From positions 1 to 50,968 of the forward strand of contig CAYJFP010000015.1 of the NCBI GenBank assembly GCA_964369415.1: 50,968 bases of DNA. The letters run 5' to 3'. This stretch comes from SIG603 sp964369415. GTDB lineage: Bacteria > Bacillota > Clostridia > Oscillospirales > Acutalibacteraceae. The translations under genes and the position numbers were made by a program. A model generated the notes under the pieces. The model was not told the origin of the DNA, did not search any database, and worked only from the letters and a program-made list of their open reading frames with translations. Positions 31,824 through 40,513 of this stretch are shown here, piece by piece; the stretch's first letter is position 1; every line of letters starts with the position of its first letter.

Positions 31824-32468
31824 GTGTTTAAAAAACTTAAAGAAGAAATAGATGAAGTAATGAAAAGAGACCCAGCTGCTAGGTCAAGGCTTGAAGTGTA
31901 CTTTCTATATTCGGGGTTTAAGGCTGTAAGGTCTTATAGAAGGGCGAATTGGTGGTACAAAAGAGACCATAAATTTATCGCAAGACTTATTTCTCAAAGG
32001 GCAAGAAAGAAAACGGGAATAGAGATTCATCCAGGAGCTACCATTGGAAAAAATCTATTTATAGACCATGGAATGGGCGTTGTAATCGGCGAAACCGCAG
32101 TAATCGGCGACAACTGCATCATTTATCAAAACGTCACCTTGGGTGGTACGGGTAAAGACATGGGGAAAAGGCATCCGACTCTTGGCGACAATGTTTTAGT
32201 AGGCTCTGGCGCTAAAATATTAGGTCCTTTTACGGTAGGAAATAACGCAAGAATAGCGGCGGGTGCTGTGGTGCTAAATGAAGTGCCCGAAAATGCAACT
32301 GCAGTGGGTGTTCCGGCTAGGATAGTCAAAGTTGGAAAGAAGAGAATTTGCGAAGACTTAGATCAAATTCATGTAGGAGACCCAGTGACTCAGGAACTTT
32401 GCAGAATGAGGGTCGAACTTGAGCATTTGAAAAAAGAAATAGAAGTTTATAAAGAAAACAAACGTTAA
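31824..32468 (+). CDS. cysE: Serine O-acetyltransferase
   Basis: A 214-aa enzyme making O-acetylserine from serine and acetyl-CoA, the first step of cysteine synthesis. A short helical N-terminal part is followed by a left-handed beta-helix of hexapeptide repeats (about 60-165), with IDHGMGVVIGETAVIG and the NVTLGGTGK segment typical of CysE. It ends in a short helix. It is shorter than the enteric enzyme (about 273 aa), as is usual in Bacillota. GTG start after AAGGAG (31809-31814). First gene after the T-box, so made when cysteine-tRNA is uncharged. Confidence 0.93.
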   Translation: MFKKLKEEIDEVMKRDPAARSRLEVYFLYSGFKAVRSYRRANWWYKRDHKFIARLISQRARKKTGIEIHPGATIGKNLFIDHGMGVVIGETAVIGDNCIIYQNVTLGGTGKDMGKRHPTLGDNVLVGSGAKILGPFTVGNNARIAAGAVVLNEVPENATAVGVPARIVKVGKKRICEDLDQIHVGDPVTQELCRMRVELEHLKKEIEVYKENKR

Positions 32469-32531
32469 AATAATAGAAAGGCATGTGAACCGTTCAAAAA
32501 ATGTGCGGCGAACATGGTAAAGGTGATAAAA

Positions 32532-33938
32532 ATGAAAGTGTATAACTCTCTAACAGGAACAAAGGAAGATTTTAAACCGATAGAGGAAGGCAAAGTAAAG
32601 ATGTATACCTGTGGTCCTACGGTGTATCATTTTGCACATATCGGAAACTTGAGAACCTATATTATGGAGGATATTCTCGAAAAATTCTTAAGATACGAGG
32701 GATATGACGTCAAAAGGGCGATGAATATCACCGACGTTGGACATCTAGCAAGCGACTCTGATACAGGCGAAGATAAAATGCTATCGGGCGCTAAAAGAGA
32801 GAAGAAAACCGTCATGGAGATAGCTAAATATTATACGGATGTATTCTTTGACGACTGCAAAAAACTCAATATTGATAAGCCTGAAATTTGTGTTCCAGCA
32901 AGTGCGCATATCAAAGAGTATATAGAAATGGTGCAAAAGCTTATCGATAAAGAATATGCATATATAAGCGGTGGAAATGTCTACTTTGATACTTCAAAAC
33001 CCGACAGCTACTATATGTTCGGAAATGTGACAAAAGACGACTTGGCAGTGGCGGTTAGAGACGATGTAAACCTTGACGAAAACAAAAGAAACAAGGAAGA
33101 TTTTGTCCTATGGTTTACAAAATCGAAATTTGAAGATCAAGAGCTTAAGTGGGAAAGTCCATGGGGAATCGGTTATCCAGGCTGGCATATCGAATGCTCT
33201 GCGATGAGCGTGAAATACCTAGGCGAGTACTTAGACATTCACTGCGGCGGAATCGACAATGCCTTTCCGCATCATACGAATGAAATTGCACAAAGTGAAG
33301 CGTATCTTGGACATAAATGGTGTAATTATTGGTTCCATGTGCTTCATTTAAACGATGCAAGAGGCAAGATGAGCAAGTCTAAGGGTGAATTTTTGACAGT
33401 TTCTCTTTTGGAAGAAAAAGGATATAACCCAGTGGTTTATAGATTTTTCTGTTTGCAAAGTCATTATAGAAGTCCACTTGCATTCTCGTTTGAAAGCCTT
33501 GATAATGCAGAAGTAGCGTATGAAAAGCTAGTTGCGAGAATTTCTGGAATAGAAGACGAGGGCGAAATTGATAAAGAAATCTTTGATGAGTACAAAGCGT
33601 CTTTTATCAAGCTAGTCGGCAACGATTTATCTAGCTCTATGGGTATCACCTTGCTTTACGACGTGCTAAAATCTGGTGTAAACGGCAAGACAAAGCTTGC
33701 TATTATAGAAAGTTTTGATCAAGTGCTTTGCCTAAATCTTTTGGAAAGTGAAAAAGATGAAATTCAACTTGATAAAAACGAAGTAAACGCAATAGAAAAG
33801 CTTATTGCAGAAAGAGCACAGGCAAGAAAAGACAAAAACTGGGCAAGGGCTGACGAAATAAGAGACGAACTTTTAAAAAGAAATATTGCACTGACAGATG
33901 GAAAAGACGGCGCAAGCTTTACTATAATACAGAAATAG
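32532..33938 (+). CDS. cysS: Cysteinyl-tRNA synthetase
   Basis: A 468-aa class I synthetase charging tRNA-Cys. The HIGH-type motif is HFAHIGN (33-39) after the zinc ligand in YTCGPTVY. The other zinc/active-site segment is FPHHTNEIAQSEA, and KMSKSKG is the second signature. ATG 32532 is chosen since AAAGGTGAT lies just before it; an ATG 18 nt earlier has no site. It follows cysE with a 63-nt gap and shares the T-box. Confidence 0.95.
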   Translation: MKVYNSLTGTKEDFKPIEEGKVKMYTCGPTVYHFAHIGNLRTYIMEDILEKFLRYEGYDVKRAMNITDVGHLASDSDTGEDKMLSGAKREKKTVMEIAKYYTDVFFDDCKKLNIDKPEICVPASAHIKEYIEMVQKLIDKEYAYISGGNVYFDTSKPDSYYMFGNVTKDDLAVAVRDDVNLDENKRNKEDFVLWFTKSKFEDQELKWESPWGIGYPGWHIECSAMSVKYLGEYLDIHCGGIDNAFPHHTNEIAQSEAYLGHKWCNYWFHVLHLNDARGKMSKSKGEFLTVSLLEEKGYNPVVYRFFCLQSHYRSPLAFSFESLDNAEVAYEKLVARISGIEDEGEIDKEIFDEYKASFIKLVGNDLSSSMGITLLYDVLKSGVNGKTKLAIIESFDQVLCLNLLESEKDEIQLDKNEVNAIEKLIAERAQARKDKNWARADEIRDELLKRNIALTDGKDGASFTIIQK

Positions 33939-33999
33939 ACTAATGACTAAGAGTGAATGGTGAAGGGCTATTTTGCTATGTTTTTCTCTTGATAAAAAT

Positions 34000-34042
34000 A
34001 ATCCCTATGAAATTTTAAAATTTCATAGGGATTGTCTTTTTT
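34000..34042. terminator. Bidirectional terminator
   Basis: A continuous 34-bp perfect palindrome (34000-34033; arms AATCCCTATGAAATTTT and its complement), followed by GTCTTTTTT. It serves the cys operon and the convergent lipoprotein gene. Confidence 0.88.
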
Positions 34043-34613
34043 ATTCATCAATTCCAAGTATTTCTTCCGCTTCGTAGAAAAAATATCTTGTGTAATTATT
34101 GCGATCAGCCTCTAAAAACCACTCGCCTGTTTCCATCACGACTCCGCCAGCTATGTCGTATCCGACACTGTTTTCTCCAAGTTCAGAGGTGAAGTGGATA
34201 ACGATTATAGGAACTGGAAAATATGTAATGTCGTAAAGCGTGCCTTCTTCAAGAATATTTGCCGACTGCATAGTAGCACCATAGCTTACCGACACATCAA
34301 CCTTTGTAAAATCGTTGGTGAAAGAGCCGAAATGCTCAAAAATAATCTCGTTGTTATCTTCTTGCTGTTTCTTAAAATCGTCAAGCGACATATCGGTATA
34401 TTCCGACAAATCAGTGAGCTCTAAAACTTCATTTATACTGTCCCATTTGCAGTCTACATCAAAAATATCGTCGACATGTTTGTCGTCCTGATAAAACTGC
34501 TTGTAAGTGCCGTAAAGCGTGATTCCGTCGTATCTAACATCGGGCGAACCCATACATCCAGTAAGAAAAAGAATACTTAATATGCTTAAAATAATCACTT
34601 TTTTCATAGTCAT
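34041..34613 (-). CDS. Hypothetical lipoprotein (190 aa)
   Basis: Signal peptide with lipobox LTGC near residues 17-20, then an acidic, mostly beta-rich domain with several aromatic residues. I do not recognise a family. ATG 34613 is chosen from several nearby starts because GAAAG lies 8 nt upstream. It follows the FprA flavoprotein gene by 24 nt on the same strand, so it is probably co-transcribed, though no functional link is obvious. Confidence 0.7.
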   Translation of the reverse strand: MTMKKVIILSILSILFLTGCMGSPDVRYDGITLYGTYKQFYQDDKHVDDIFDVDCKWDSINEVLELTDLSEYTDMSLDDFKKQQEDNNEIIFEHFGSFTNDFTKVDVSVSYGATMQSANILEEGTLYDITYFPVPIIVIHFTSELGENSVGYDIAGGVVMETGEWFLEADRNNYTRYFFYEAEEILGIDE

Positions 34614-34637
34614 GACCACGTCTTTCTGCCGTTTTAT

Positions 34638-35813
34638 TTAAAACTCTGCAACAAAGTTGTCGATAGCGCCTTCGTCAAAAAGTGAAGACTTAATGGTTAA
34701 AACAGCCTTTGTCTCCATGTTTTTCATCGTGTCAGTAATTTCTTTGATTTTTCTTCCTACAGTAGGAGCCCAGCTTCCGTTTTCAATTATAAAAATATTT
34801 CTGTTTCTAAGGTTAAGCGCCTTCATGTCGAGGACAAAACTTTCCATAACAGGGTAAATTCCACCGTTATAAGTAGGGCAGGCAAGTAGAATATTGCCGC
34901 ATCTGAAAGCCTCGGCGATTAAATAAGATTTATCGGTGTTACAGATGTTTATGACCTTAACTTTCTTGCCTTGTTCAGAAAGTTTAAAGGAAACAGCGTC
35001 CACCACGCTTTCGGTATTGCCGTACATCGAGGCATAGGCGATGAAGATTTCATCGGGGCTTTCTGGAGTGTAACTGCTCCAAGTCGCCTGAGCTTCTAAG
35101 AATTTAACGATGTCGTCGTTTCTCCAAATCGGCCCATGAAGTGAGCAAACCATGGAGATTTCAAGTTTTTTAGCTTTTTCTAAAACTGCAAGAGCCTGTG
35201 CGCCATATTTTCCGACAATGTTGGTAAAATACCTTCTAGCCTCGGGTAAAATATCCTTTTCATAGTCATATTCGTCCGCAAAAACTCTACCGTCAAGTGC
35301 TCCGAAAGTGCCGAAGGCATCGGCAGAAAACAAGACTTTTGATGTAAGGTCGTACGTTACCATGACCTCGGGCCAGTGAACCATAGGTGCCATTACAAAA
35401 GTAAGCTTGTGCTCGCCTGTTTCGAGTACATCGCCCTCTTTAACTACAAGTGAATTAAATTCACATCCTAAAAACTGCTTCATCATGTTAAATGTCTTAG
35501 CGTTTCCTACTACAGTAACATCGGGATGAATGGCGATAATCTCTTTTAAGCATGCCGCATGGTCTGGTTCCATGTGATTTATTATTAAATAATCAAGATT
35601 TCTATTTTCTAATGTAAAGTTTAAATTTTCTTTGAATTGGCACAAGGCACTCTTGTCCACTGTGTCAAAAAGCACGGTTTTTTCGTCTAAGAGGACGTAT
35701 GAATTATACGATACACCGTTTGGTATCGGAAACATGTTTTCAAACAGTTCAAGTCTTCTATCGTTCACACCGATATAATAAAGCTTGTCGGCTATTTCTT
35801 TTTTAAAGTGCAT
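34638..35813 (-). CDS. FprA-family A-type flavoprotein (flavodiiron protein)
   Basis: A 391-aa flavodiiron protein that reduces O2 (or NO) to water (or N2O) in anaerobes. The N-terminal metallo-beta-lactamase domain carries the diiron ligands H80-x-E82-x-D84-H85 (INHMEPDH), a later His in MVHWPE, the Asp of SADAFG and the His of SLHGPIW. The C-terminal flavodoxin domain starts near residue 252 (IFIAYASMYGNTE). No rubredoxin is fused or adjacent. GAGGAGG lies in the end of the preceding small gene. It probably protects against oxygen. Confidence 0.92.
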   Translation of the reverse strand: MHFKKEIADKLYYIGVNDRRLELFENMFPIPNGVSYNSYVLLDEKTVLFDTVDKSALCQFKENLNFTLENRNLDYLIINHMEPDHAACLKEIIAIHPDVTVVGNAKTFNMMKQFLGCEFNSLVVKEGDVLETGEHKLTFVMAPMVHWPEVMVTYDLTSKVLFSADAFGTFGALDGRVFADEYDYEKDILPEARRYFTNIVGKYGAQALAVLEKAKKLEISMVCSLHGPIWRNDDIVKFLEAQATWSSYTPESPDEIFIAYASMYGNTESVVDAVSFKLSEQGKKVKVINICNTDKSYLIAEAFRCGNILLACPTYNGGIYPVMESFVLDMKALNLRNRNIFIIENGSWAPTVGRKIKEITDTMKNMETKAVLTIKSSLFDEGAIDNFVAEF

Positions 35814-35816
35814 AAA

Positions 35817-35993
35817 TTATTCCTCCTCTTTTTTAGGTGCAACTTCTTTAAGTTGGCTTTCAAAATTTCTTCGTACAGAAGCGATGTACTCTTTTCTTAA
35901 TACATCTCTTTCTGCGATTTCCTCTTCGGAAAGCCCGTCGGCCTTTGCTTTTCTTGCAAGTTCGTTTATTCTATCTATTTTATATTGTTCCAT
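35817..35993 (-). CDS. DUF896 (YnzC-type) small protein
   Basis: A 58-aa protein of the DUF896 family: a two-helix hairpin with IDRINELARKAKADGLSEEE and RDVLRKEYIASVRRNFESQL. The start at 35993 is set by AGAGGTAAA just upstream; the open frame extends further. In Bacillus subtilis the related SosA/YneB-area proteins are linked to SOS or cell-division control, but function is not firmly known. It is the first gene of an operon with FprA and the lipoprotein. Confidence 0.88.
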   Translation of the reverse strand: MEQYKIDRINELARKAKADGLSEEEIAERDVLRKEYIASVRRNFESQLKEVAPKKEEE

Positions 35994-36029
35994 ATTTTTT
36001 ACCTCTATGTATATATTTATTACCATAAG

Positions 36030-36058
36030 ATTATATACCAATTTAGTATAAATTTCAA
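36030..36058 (-). promoter_or_regulatory. Promoter of the DUF896-FprA operon
   Basis: On the minus strand: TTGAAA (complement of 36053-36058), exactly 17 bp, TATAAT (complement of 36030-36035). Confidence 0.8.
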
Positions 36059-36138
36059 TCCTTATCAAAAAATATTTAAATATATTCTACCCTAAAAATA
36101 CAATTTTATTTTAGGAATAGCCTTGAAAATATAGACGC

Positions 36139-36167
36139 TTGTAAGTTTTTAAAAGAATTGATATAAT
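36139..36167 (+). promoter_or_regulatory. Strong promoter pointing into the cloverleaf repeat
   Basis: TTGTAA (36139-36144), exactly 17 bp, TATAAT (36162-36167), with an extended TGA before it. The expected start site (about 36174-36176) falls a few bases before the first base of the inverted-repeat element at 36178. No plus-strand gene of normal size follows, so the promoter seems to serve the element. Confidence 0.7.
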
Positions 36168-36177
36168 AAAAAAAGAA

Positions 36178-36476
36178 TTCCACTTTGCGTTTAGCCACCA
36201 GAACATAATCCGAACCCGCCATAAATCACCGTATTCGCACCTTAAACTTTGTCATCCTCCTCACCATAATGGAGTATGCTTTCGTCGTCTTTCGTGTTTA
36301 AGGCACAAATTCGGCAATTTCTGGTTGAAGATTTTTTAAGTGTCATGGGAGATGGTATCAAGGAAAAGCCTTGCCGTAATGCTGCCGCATTGCAAAAGGC
36401 TTTGACACGGATAGCAGCTTCCATGACACTTAAAAAACGGGTTCGGATTTTGTGCTGGTGGCTATACAAAGTGGAA
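36178..36476. repeat. Nested inverted-repeat (cloverleaf/MITE-like) element, possible structured RNA
   Basis: About 299 bp. Outer arms 36178-36218 and 36438-36476 pair over some 40 bp with few mismatches (TTCCACTTTG...GCCACCAG...ATCCGAACCCG). Inside are two further hairpins: arms 36219-36247 with 36296-36324 (about 21 of 29 paired), and a perfect 17-bp pair 36332-36348 with 36421-36437 that encloses another stem around AAAGCCTT/AAGGCTTT. The whole folds as a three-way cloverleaf. Both strands have open frames of about 70 codons that follow from this repeat. It fits a non-autonomous mobile repeat or a large non-coding RNA. No clear target-site duplication was found. Confidence 0.75.
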
Positions 36477-36484
36477 AACTAGAT

Positions 36485-37813
36485 TTATTTTGAAGCAAAA
36501 ACCATTTTGATTGCCTTGAAAAAGCTTACCTTATTGCCGTAAAGCACGGTGCCAAGTCGGTAGATTCTTGCGGCAAGATAGGCTATAAATGCGGTAAAAA
36601 CAAACAGAATCACGACAGAAATAAGTATCTCCATCGGTGGAACGTTGCTCATTGCGATTCTCGAGAACATCGCCATCGGAGAAGTTAGAGGAATAAACGA
36701 GCAAACGTACATCAAGCCGCTATCCATGTTTCCGCTTGATAAAGAGGTCATTGTGACAAGAAATGCTGCCACGAAACAGAGCATAATCGGTGTGATTGCT
36801 GAGTTTGAATCCTCGATTTTTGAAACCAAAGAGCCAGCTGCTGCAAATAAAAATGCGTAGAGGAAAAATCCGACAATAAAGAATAAAAGCATGAAGCCTA
36901 AAAGCTCTATCGGTATGGCAAAAACCGAGCCTATAAGCGGGTTGTTGCCCCAATATTCTAAATTTAAATTATAGAATATAAAAGCCGAAGCAAGGATGAT
37001 TCCAAGTTGTAAAAAGCCTGTAAGTCCAGCTGCGATAACTTTTGCAAAGATAAAGGTAGTAGATTTTGCGCTGGTTATCAAGACTTCCATAGCCCTTGAG
37101 GTTTTCTCGGTGATGACGTTCATTACAACAAACTGGCCGTAAAGTAAAACGGCAATGTAAAGCATGAAAATGAGGATGTATGTGTAGAAAAAGTTTTCAG
37201 CCTGATTTACACCGGTTAAAACCATGTTGCTTTGAATCTCGGTGTTTAAAATGTTTTGTGCTGTAGCATCATCTGCGCCCAAGGCTTTAATGTCTAAGAT
37301 TGTTTTGTAAGATTTTAGCGTTTCAGAAATGATAGAATCGCTGTAGTCCATCATCTCGGCGTCTTTCACGACGGAAGTATAGGAAGTTAAAGTGTCGATA
37401 TACAGTCCTCTTAAATATTCACCACTATCGACAAGTGTCTTCATTTCATCTATACTATAATCACCCGTTACAACAGATAGACCCTGTATTTCAAGGTTTG
37501 GTTGTAGGTAGGCATAGAGGTCTTCCTTGTTTTCGACACTGCTGTTAAGGATTATTTTATCGGCGGTGCTAAGTGTAGACTCTTCGCCAGTGCCCTCTTC
37601 TCCGGTGCCCTCTTCTCCTTCGGGTATTCCAGGTTCTGGCAAAGGCTCTGACTGGGAGCTTCCCGCAAAAAGACCCTCGAAAAATGGTAGGTATCTTGGT
37701 GAGAATAATAAAAGTGCTAAAGCCGCAACAACTATGGCGGTGAAAATCACAAAGCCTTTCTTTTTAATAAAGACGGATAGTTCAAATTTAAGAATAGTAC
37801 TGAAATTTCTCAT
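36485..37813 (-). CDS. ABC-2 type exporter permease (NatB-like)
   Basis: A 442-aa membrane protein: one span near the N-terminus (about 18-40), a large extracellular loop, then a cluster of five or six spans in the C-terminal half. This is the NatB/YhaP layout of ABC-2 permeases. The loop carries a Glu/Gly repeat (GEEGTGEEGTGEE) encoded by a 15-bp tandem repeat (37581-37625). It overlaps the ATPase gene by 4 nt (ATGA), so translation is coupled. Possible roles are sodium or peptide export; the substrate is unknown. The cloverleaf element begins 9 nt beyond its stop. Confidence 0.85.
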   Translation of the reverse strand: MRNFSTILKFELSVFIKKKGFVIFTAIVVAALALLLFSPRYLPFFEGLFAGSSQSEPLPEPGIPEGEEGTGEEGTGEESTLSTADKIILNSSVENKEDLYAYLQPNLEIQGLSVVTGDYSIDEMKTLVDSGEYLRGLYIDTLTSYTSVVKDAEMMDYSDSIISETLKSYKTILDIKALGADDATAQNILNTEIQSNMVLTGVNQAENFFYTYILIFMLYIAVLLYGQFVVMNVITEKTSRAMEVLITSAKSTTFIFAKVIAAGLTGFLQLGIILASAFIFYNLNLEYWGNNPLIGSVFAIPIELLGFMLLFFIVGFFLYAFLFAAAGSLVSKIEDSNSAITPIMLCFVAAFLVTMTSLSSGNMDSGLMYVCSFIPLTSPMAMFSRIAMSNVPPMEILISVVILFVFTAFIAYLAARIYRLGTVLYGNKVSFFKAIKMVFASK

Positions 37814-38715
37814 TGTACGCCCTCCATTATGTCCGAATTATCGGCATACTCTACGAAAATATCGTTTAAACTCGGCTCATAAACCCTTATGCCGTCTAAG
37901 TCGTATTTGTCAAAAAGCGCCTTCATTACCATTGGTTTGTCTTCAGGTTTTTTAAGCTTGACTATCAGTTCGTCTTTTTCTATGTAGTTTTCAAGGCTTA
38001 AGTCCCTAGAAATTCTTTCGATTTCGGTAGAGCTTATTGCTAGCCTATCTCTAGGATATGACCTGATGATTTTTCTTAAGTCGCCGCTTAGCACGATTTC
38101 GCCCTTGTTCAAAATTGCGATGTCGTCGCAAAACTCTTCGACATAACTCATCTGATGACTTGAAAAAATTACGACTTTTCCAGTAGAGATAAGCTCTTTA
38201 ACCACGTCTTTTAAAAGAATCGAGTTAACAGGGTCAAGGCCTGAAAAAGGCTCGTCAAGAATTACGATGTCGGGATTTGCCGCAACCGCTGTAATTAGCT
38301 GAATTTTCTGCTGGTTGCCCTTTGAAAGTGTGTCTAGGCGGTTGTTTCGGTGATCGCTCATCTTGAGTCTTTCAAGCCAGTAGTCGACAGATTTCACCGC
38401 TTCTTTACGCTTTGTGCCTTTGAGTTCGGTGAAATATACTAATTGGTCGATTATTTTCACCTTAGGGTAAAGGCCTCTTTCTTCGGGCAAATATCCGATA
38501 ACCAGTTTGTTATAATCGGGTGCTTTTCCGTCGATGAGAATCGAACCGCTGTCGCTTTTAAAAACGTCCATGAATATTCGTATCGTGGTGGTTTTGCCGG
38601 CGCCGTTTCTTCCCAAAAGTCCGAGCGCTCTGCCGCTTTCAGCCTTAAAACTCATGTTTTTTAGGACATGTTTTGTGCCAAAAGACTTGTTAATATCCTT
38701 TAGTTCAACGAACAT
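37810..38715 (-). CDS. ABC transporter ATP-binding protein (NatA-like)
   Basis: A 301-aa ATPase with Walker A GRNGAGKTTT, signature LSKGNQQK, Walker B IVILDEPFSGLDP and switch His in SSHQM. A C-terminal extension (about 215-301, ending in SLNDIFVEY) is typical of ABC-2 exporters. The signature has LSKGNQQ rather than LSGGQ, as in NatA/YhaQ. ATG 38715 follows AAGGAG. With the permease it forms a two-gene export system. Confidence 0.9.
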   Translation of the reverse strand: MFVELKDINKSFGTKHVLKNMSFKAESGRALGLLGRNGAGKTTTIRIFMDVFKSDSGSILIDGKAPDYNKLVIGYLPEERGLYPKVKIIDQLVYFTELKGTKRKEAVKSVDYWLERLKMSDHRNNRLDTLSKGNQQKIQLITAVAANPDIVILDEPFSGLDPVNSILLKDVVKELISTGKVVIFSSHQMSYVEEFCDDIAILNKGEIVLSGDLRKIIRSYPRDRLAISSTEIERISRDLSLENYIEKDELIVKLKKPEDKPMVMKALFDKYDLDGIRVYEPSLNDIFVEYADNSDIMEGVQ

Positions 38716-38748
38716 ATACTTTCTCCTTATGATTTTATTTCGTTTATA

Positions 38749-38777
38749 ATCATACAATAAAAAATTCAATTTTGCAA
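38749..38777 (-). promoter_or_regulatory. Promoter of the NatAB-like operon
   Basis: On the minus strand: TTGCAA (38772-38777), exactly 17 bp, TATGAT (complement of 38749-38754). Confidence 0.55.
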
Positions 38778-38841
38778 TATACTAAATAAGAAATTTGATA
38801 TACAATAATTACATTCACTCAATTAAGAAAAGGAGCACTCA

Positions 38842-40467
38842 ATGAAAACACTACTCGTAAGCGTAAACAGTAAATATATCCACTCGTCACTTGCCGTTTG
38901 GTATTTGAAAAGTGCATGTGGAGAATTTAAAGACGATATAGAGATAATAGAGACCACGATTAAAAAAGATGTGGTGGAATTTGCTGATTTTTTACTGTCA
39001 AAAAATGCAGATATTATCGCATTTTCTTCCTATATATTTAATATAAATTTTGTTAAAAATGCGGTTTCTTACATAAAGGAACAAAGCCCTAAGACCATGA
39101 TAGTTTTGGGAGGTCCCGAAGTCAGTTATAATGTAGAAGAGGTTTTTGAGTGCACGGATTGCGATTATATCTTAAGCGGTGAGGGCGAAATTCCATTTTA
39201 TAATTTGATTAAAGCGTTAAAAAATAGTGAAAAGCCTGAGGGTGAAGGAATATCGACTAGAGAGAAAATTTCAGAGCCTTTTATATGGAATGAAGAGCCG
39301 AAAAATCCGTACACCAAAGAGTATTTTGAAGCCTTAAACGGCAGAATAGTCTATCTTGAAAGCAGCAGAGGTTGTCCGTATTCCTGCTCTTATTGCCTTT
39401 CTGGAAGACTTTGTGGTGTGAGATTTTTCGACCTTGATAGATTAAAAAGAAATATTGACCTATTGTCAAAATCGGGGACAAAGACGATTAAATTCGTGGA
39501 CAGAACCTTTAACTGTAACCCGAAAAGGGCAAAAGAAATAGTGGAGTATATCATAGAAACAAATTCAAATAATAAAGATATTTGCTTTCATTTTGAAATA
39601 AAAGGCGATATTTTGGACGAGGATTTGATAAGCACTTTAAATAAAGCTCCAAAAGGACTTTTCCAAATAGAAGTCGGACTACAGAGCTTTAACAAAGAAA
39701 CTTTAGACGCTGTAAGGTGCAAAACCGACCTAGAAAAGCTTAAAGAAAACATGAAAAAAGTGCTTGGAAAAGAAAATATCCATGTCCACATGGACTTGAT
39801 AGCGGGACTTCCAAAAGAAACCTATCAAAGCTTTAAAAACGGCGTGGACGAGATGTACAAAATAAAGCCGCACATGATACAAATCGGATTTTTGAAACTG
39901 CTAAAAGGTAGTCCGCTTGAAAAAGAAGAGTGTGGAGAATTTAACGAAACCGCACCGTATGAAATCATTGAAAACAACTACTTAAGCAAAGAGGATTTAA
40001 AGAAAATAAAGCTGGTAGAAGATGCACTCGAAAGGCTTTACAACAGCGGTAGATTTACAGATGTGGTGGAATTAGCACTTGAAAAGTCAAAAATGACACC
40101 GTTTGAATTATTTATGGATTTTTCGCTTAACAATCCCGATATGTTTAAGGTAAGCCTTAACGACTTTACAGAAAAAGTGTATAATTATTTTGTGGAATTT
40201 ATAGAGGAAGCTAAGTTGAAAGAAATAATGAGAAAGCAGTGGATAACACTTAATCCGTCAAAGCTTCCGCCTATTTTAAGAGATGAAAATTCGGGAAAAA
40301 TATTAAAAGAACTCGACAAAATGCCAGAATACAAAAGAGAAAAAGGCGTCAAACGTTCTGCCATATATATAGAAAGCGAAAAAACCGCCTTATGGGTAGA
40401 CTATAAAGAAAAGGACAGAGTCACAAAAAAATATCAAATAAAAAAGTTAAGAATAAATTTCCTATAA
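38842..40467 (+). CDS. B12-binding-domain radical SAM protein with DUF4080-type C-terminus
   Basis: A 541-aa protein. The N-terminal part (about 1-140) has a cobalamin-binding-like Rossmann fold without an obvious DxHxxG cobalt-ligand motif. The radical SAM barrel carries the [4Fe-4S] cluster motif Cys178-x3-Cys182-x2-Cys185 in SRGCPYSCSYC. Later radical SAM segments (IEVGLQSFN, HMDLIAGLPKET) are present. A long C-terminal helical region (about 390-541) fits the DUF4080 group. Such proteins are widespread in Clostridia; their substrates are unknown. AAAGGAG precedes the ATG. It is divergent from the ABC exporter. Confidence 0.88.
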   Translation: MKTLLVSVNSKYIHSSLAVWYLKSACGEFKDDIEIIETTIKKDVVEFADFLLSKNADIIAFSSYIFNINFVKNAVSYIKEQSPKTMIVLGGPEVSYNVEEVFECTDCDYILSGEGEIPFYNLIKALKNSEKPEGEGISTREKISEPFIWNEEPKNPYTKEYFEALNGRIVYLESSRGCPYSCSYCLSGRLCGVRFFDLDRLKRNIDLLSKSGTKTIKFVDRTFNCNPKRAKEIVEYIIETNSNNKDICFHFEIKGDILDEDLISTLNKAPKGLFQIEVGLQSFNKETLDAVRCKTDLEKLKENMKKVLGKENIHVHMDLIAGLPKETYQSFKNGVDEMYKIKPHMIQIGFLKLLKGSPLEKEECGEFNETAPYEIIENNYLSKEDLKKIKLVEDALERLYNSGRFTDVVELALEKSKMTPFELFMDFSLNNPDMFKVSLNDFTEKVYNYFVEFIEEAKLKEIMRKQWITLNPSKLPPILRDENSGKILKELDKMPEYKREKGVKRSAIYIESEKTALWVDYKEKDRVTKKYQIKKLRINFL

Positions 40468-40513
40468 CGGCAAATAATAGAGTTAAGATTTAGCCGTAAA
40501 GGAGTTAATGGTA

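Noticed and set aside
36242..36482. Two opposite open frames of about 70 codons (36242-36469 minus, 36276-36482 plus)
   Set aside because: They lie in the nested inverted repeat, mirror each other in sequence, lack convincing ribosome binding sites and are best seen as by-products of the repeat.
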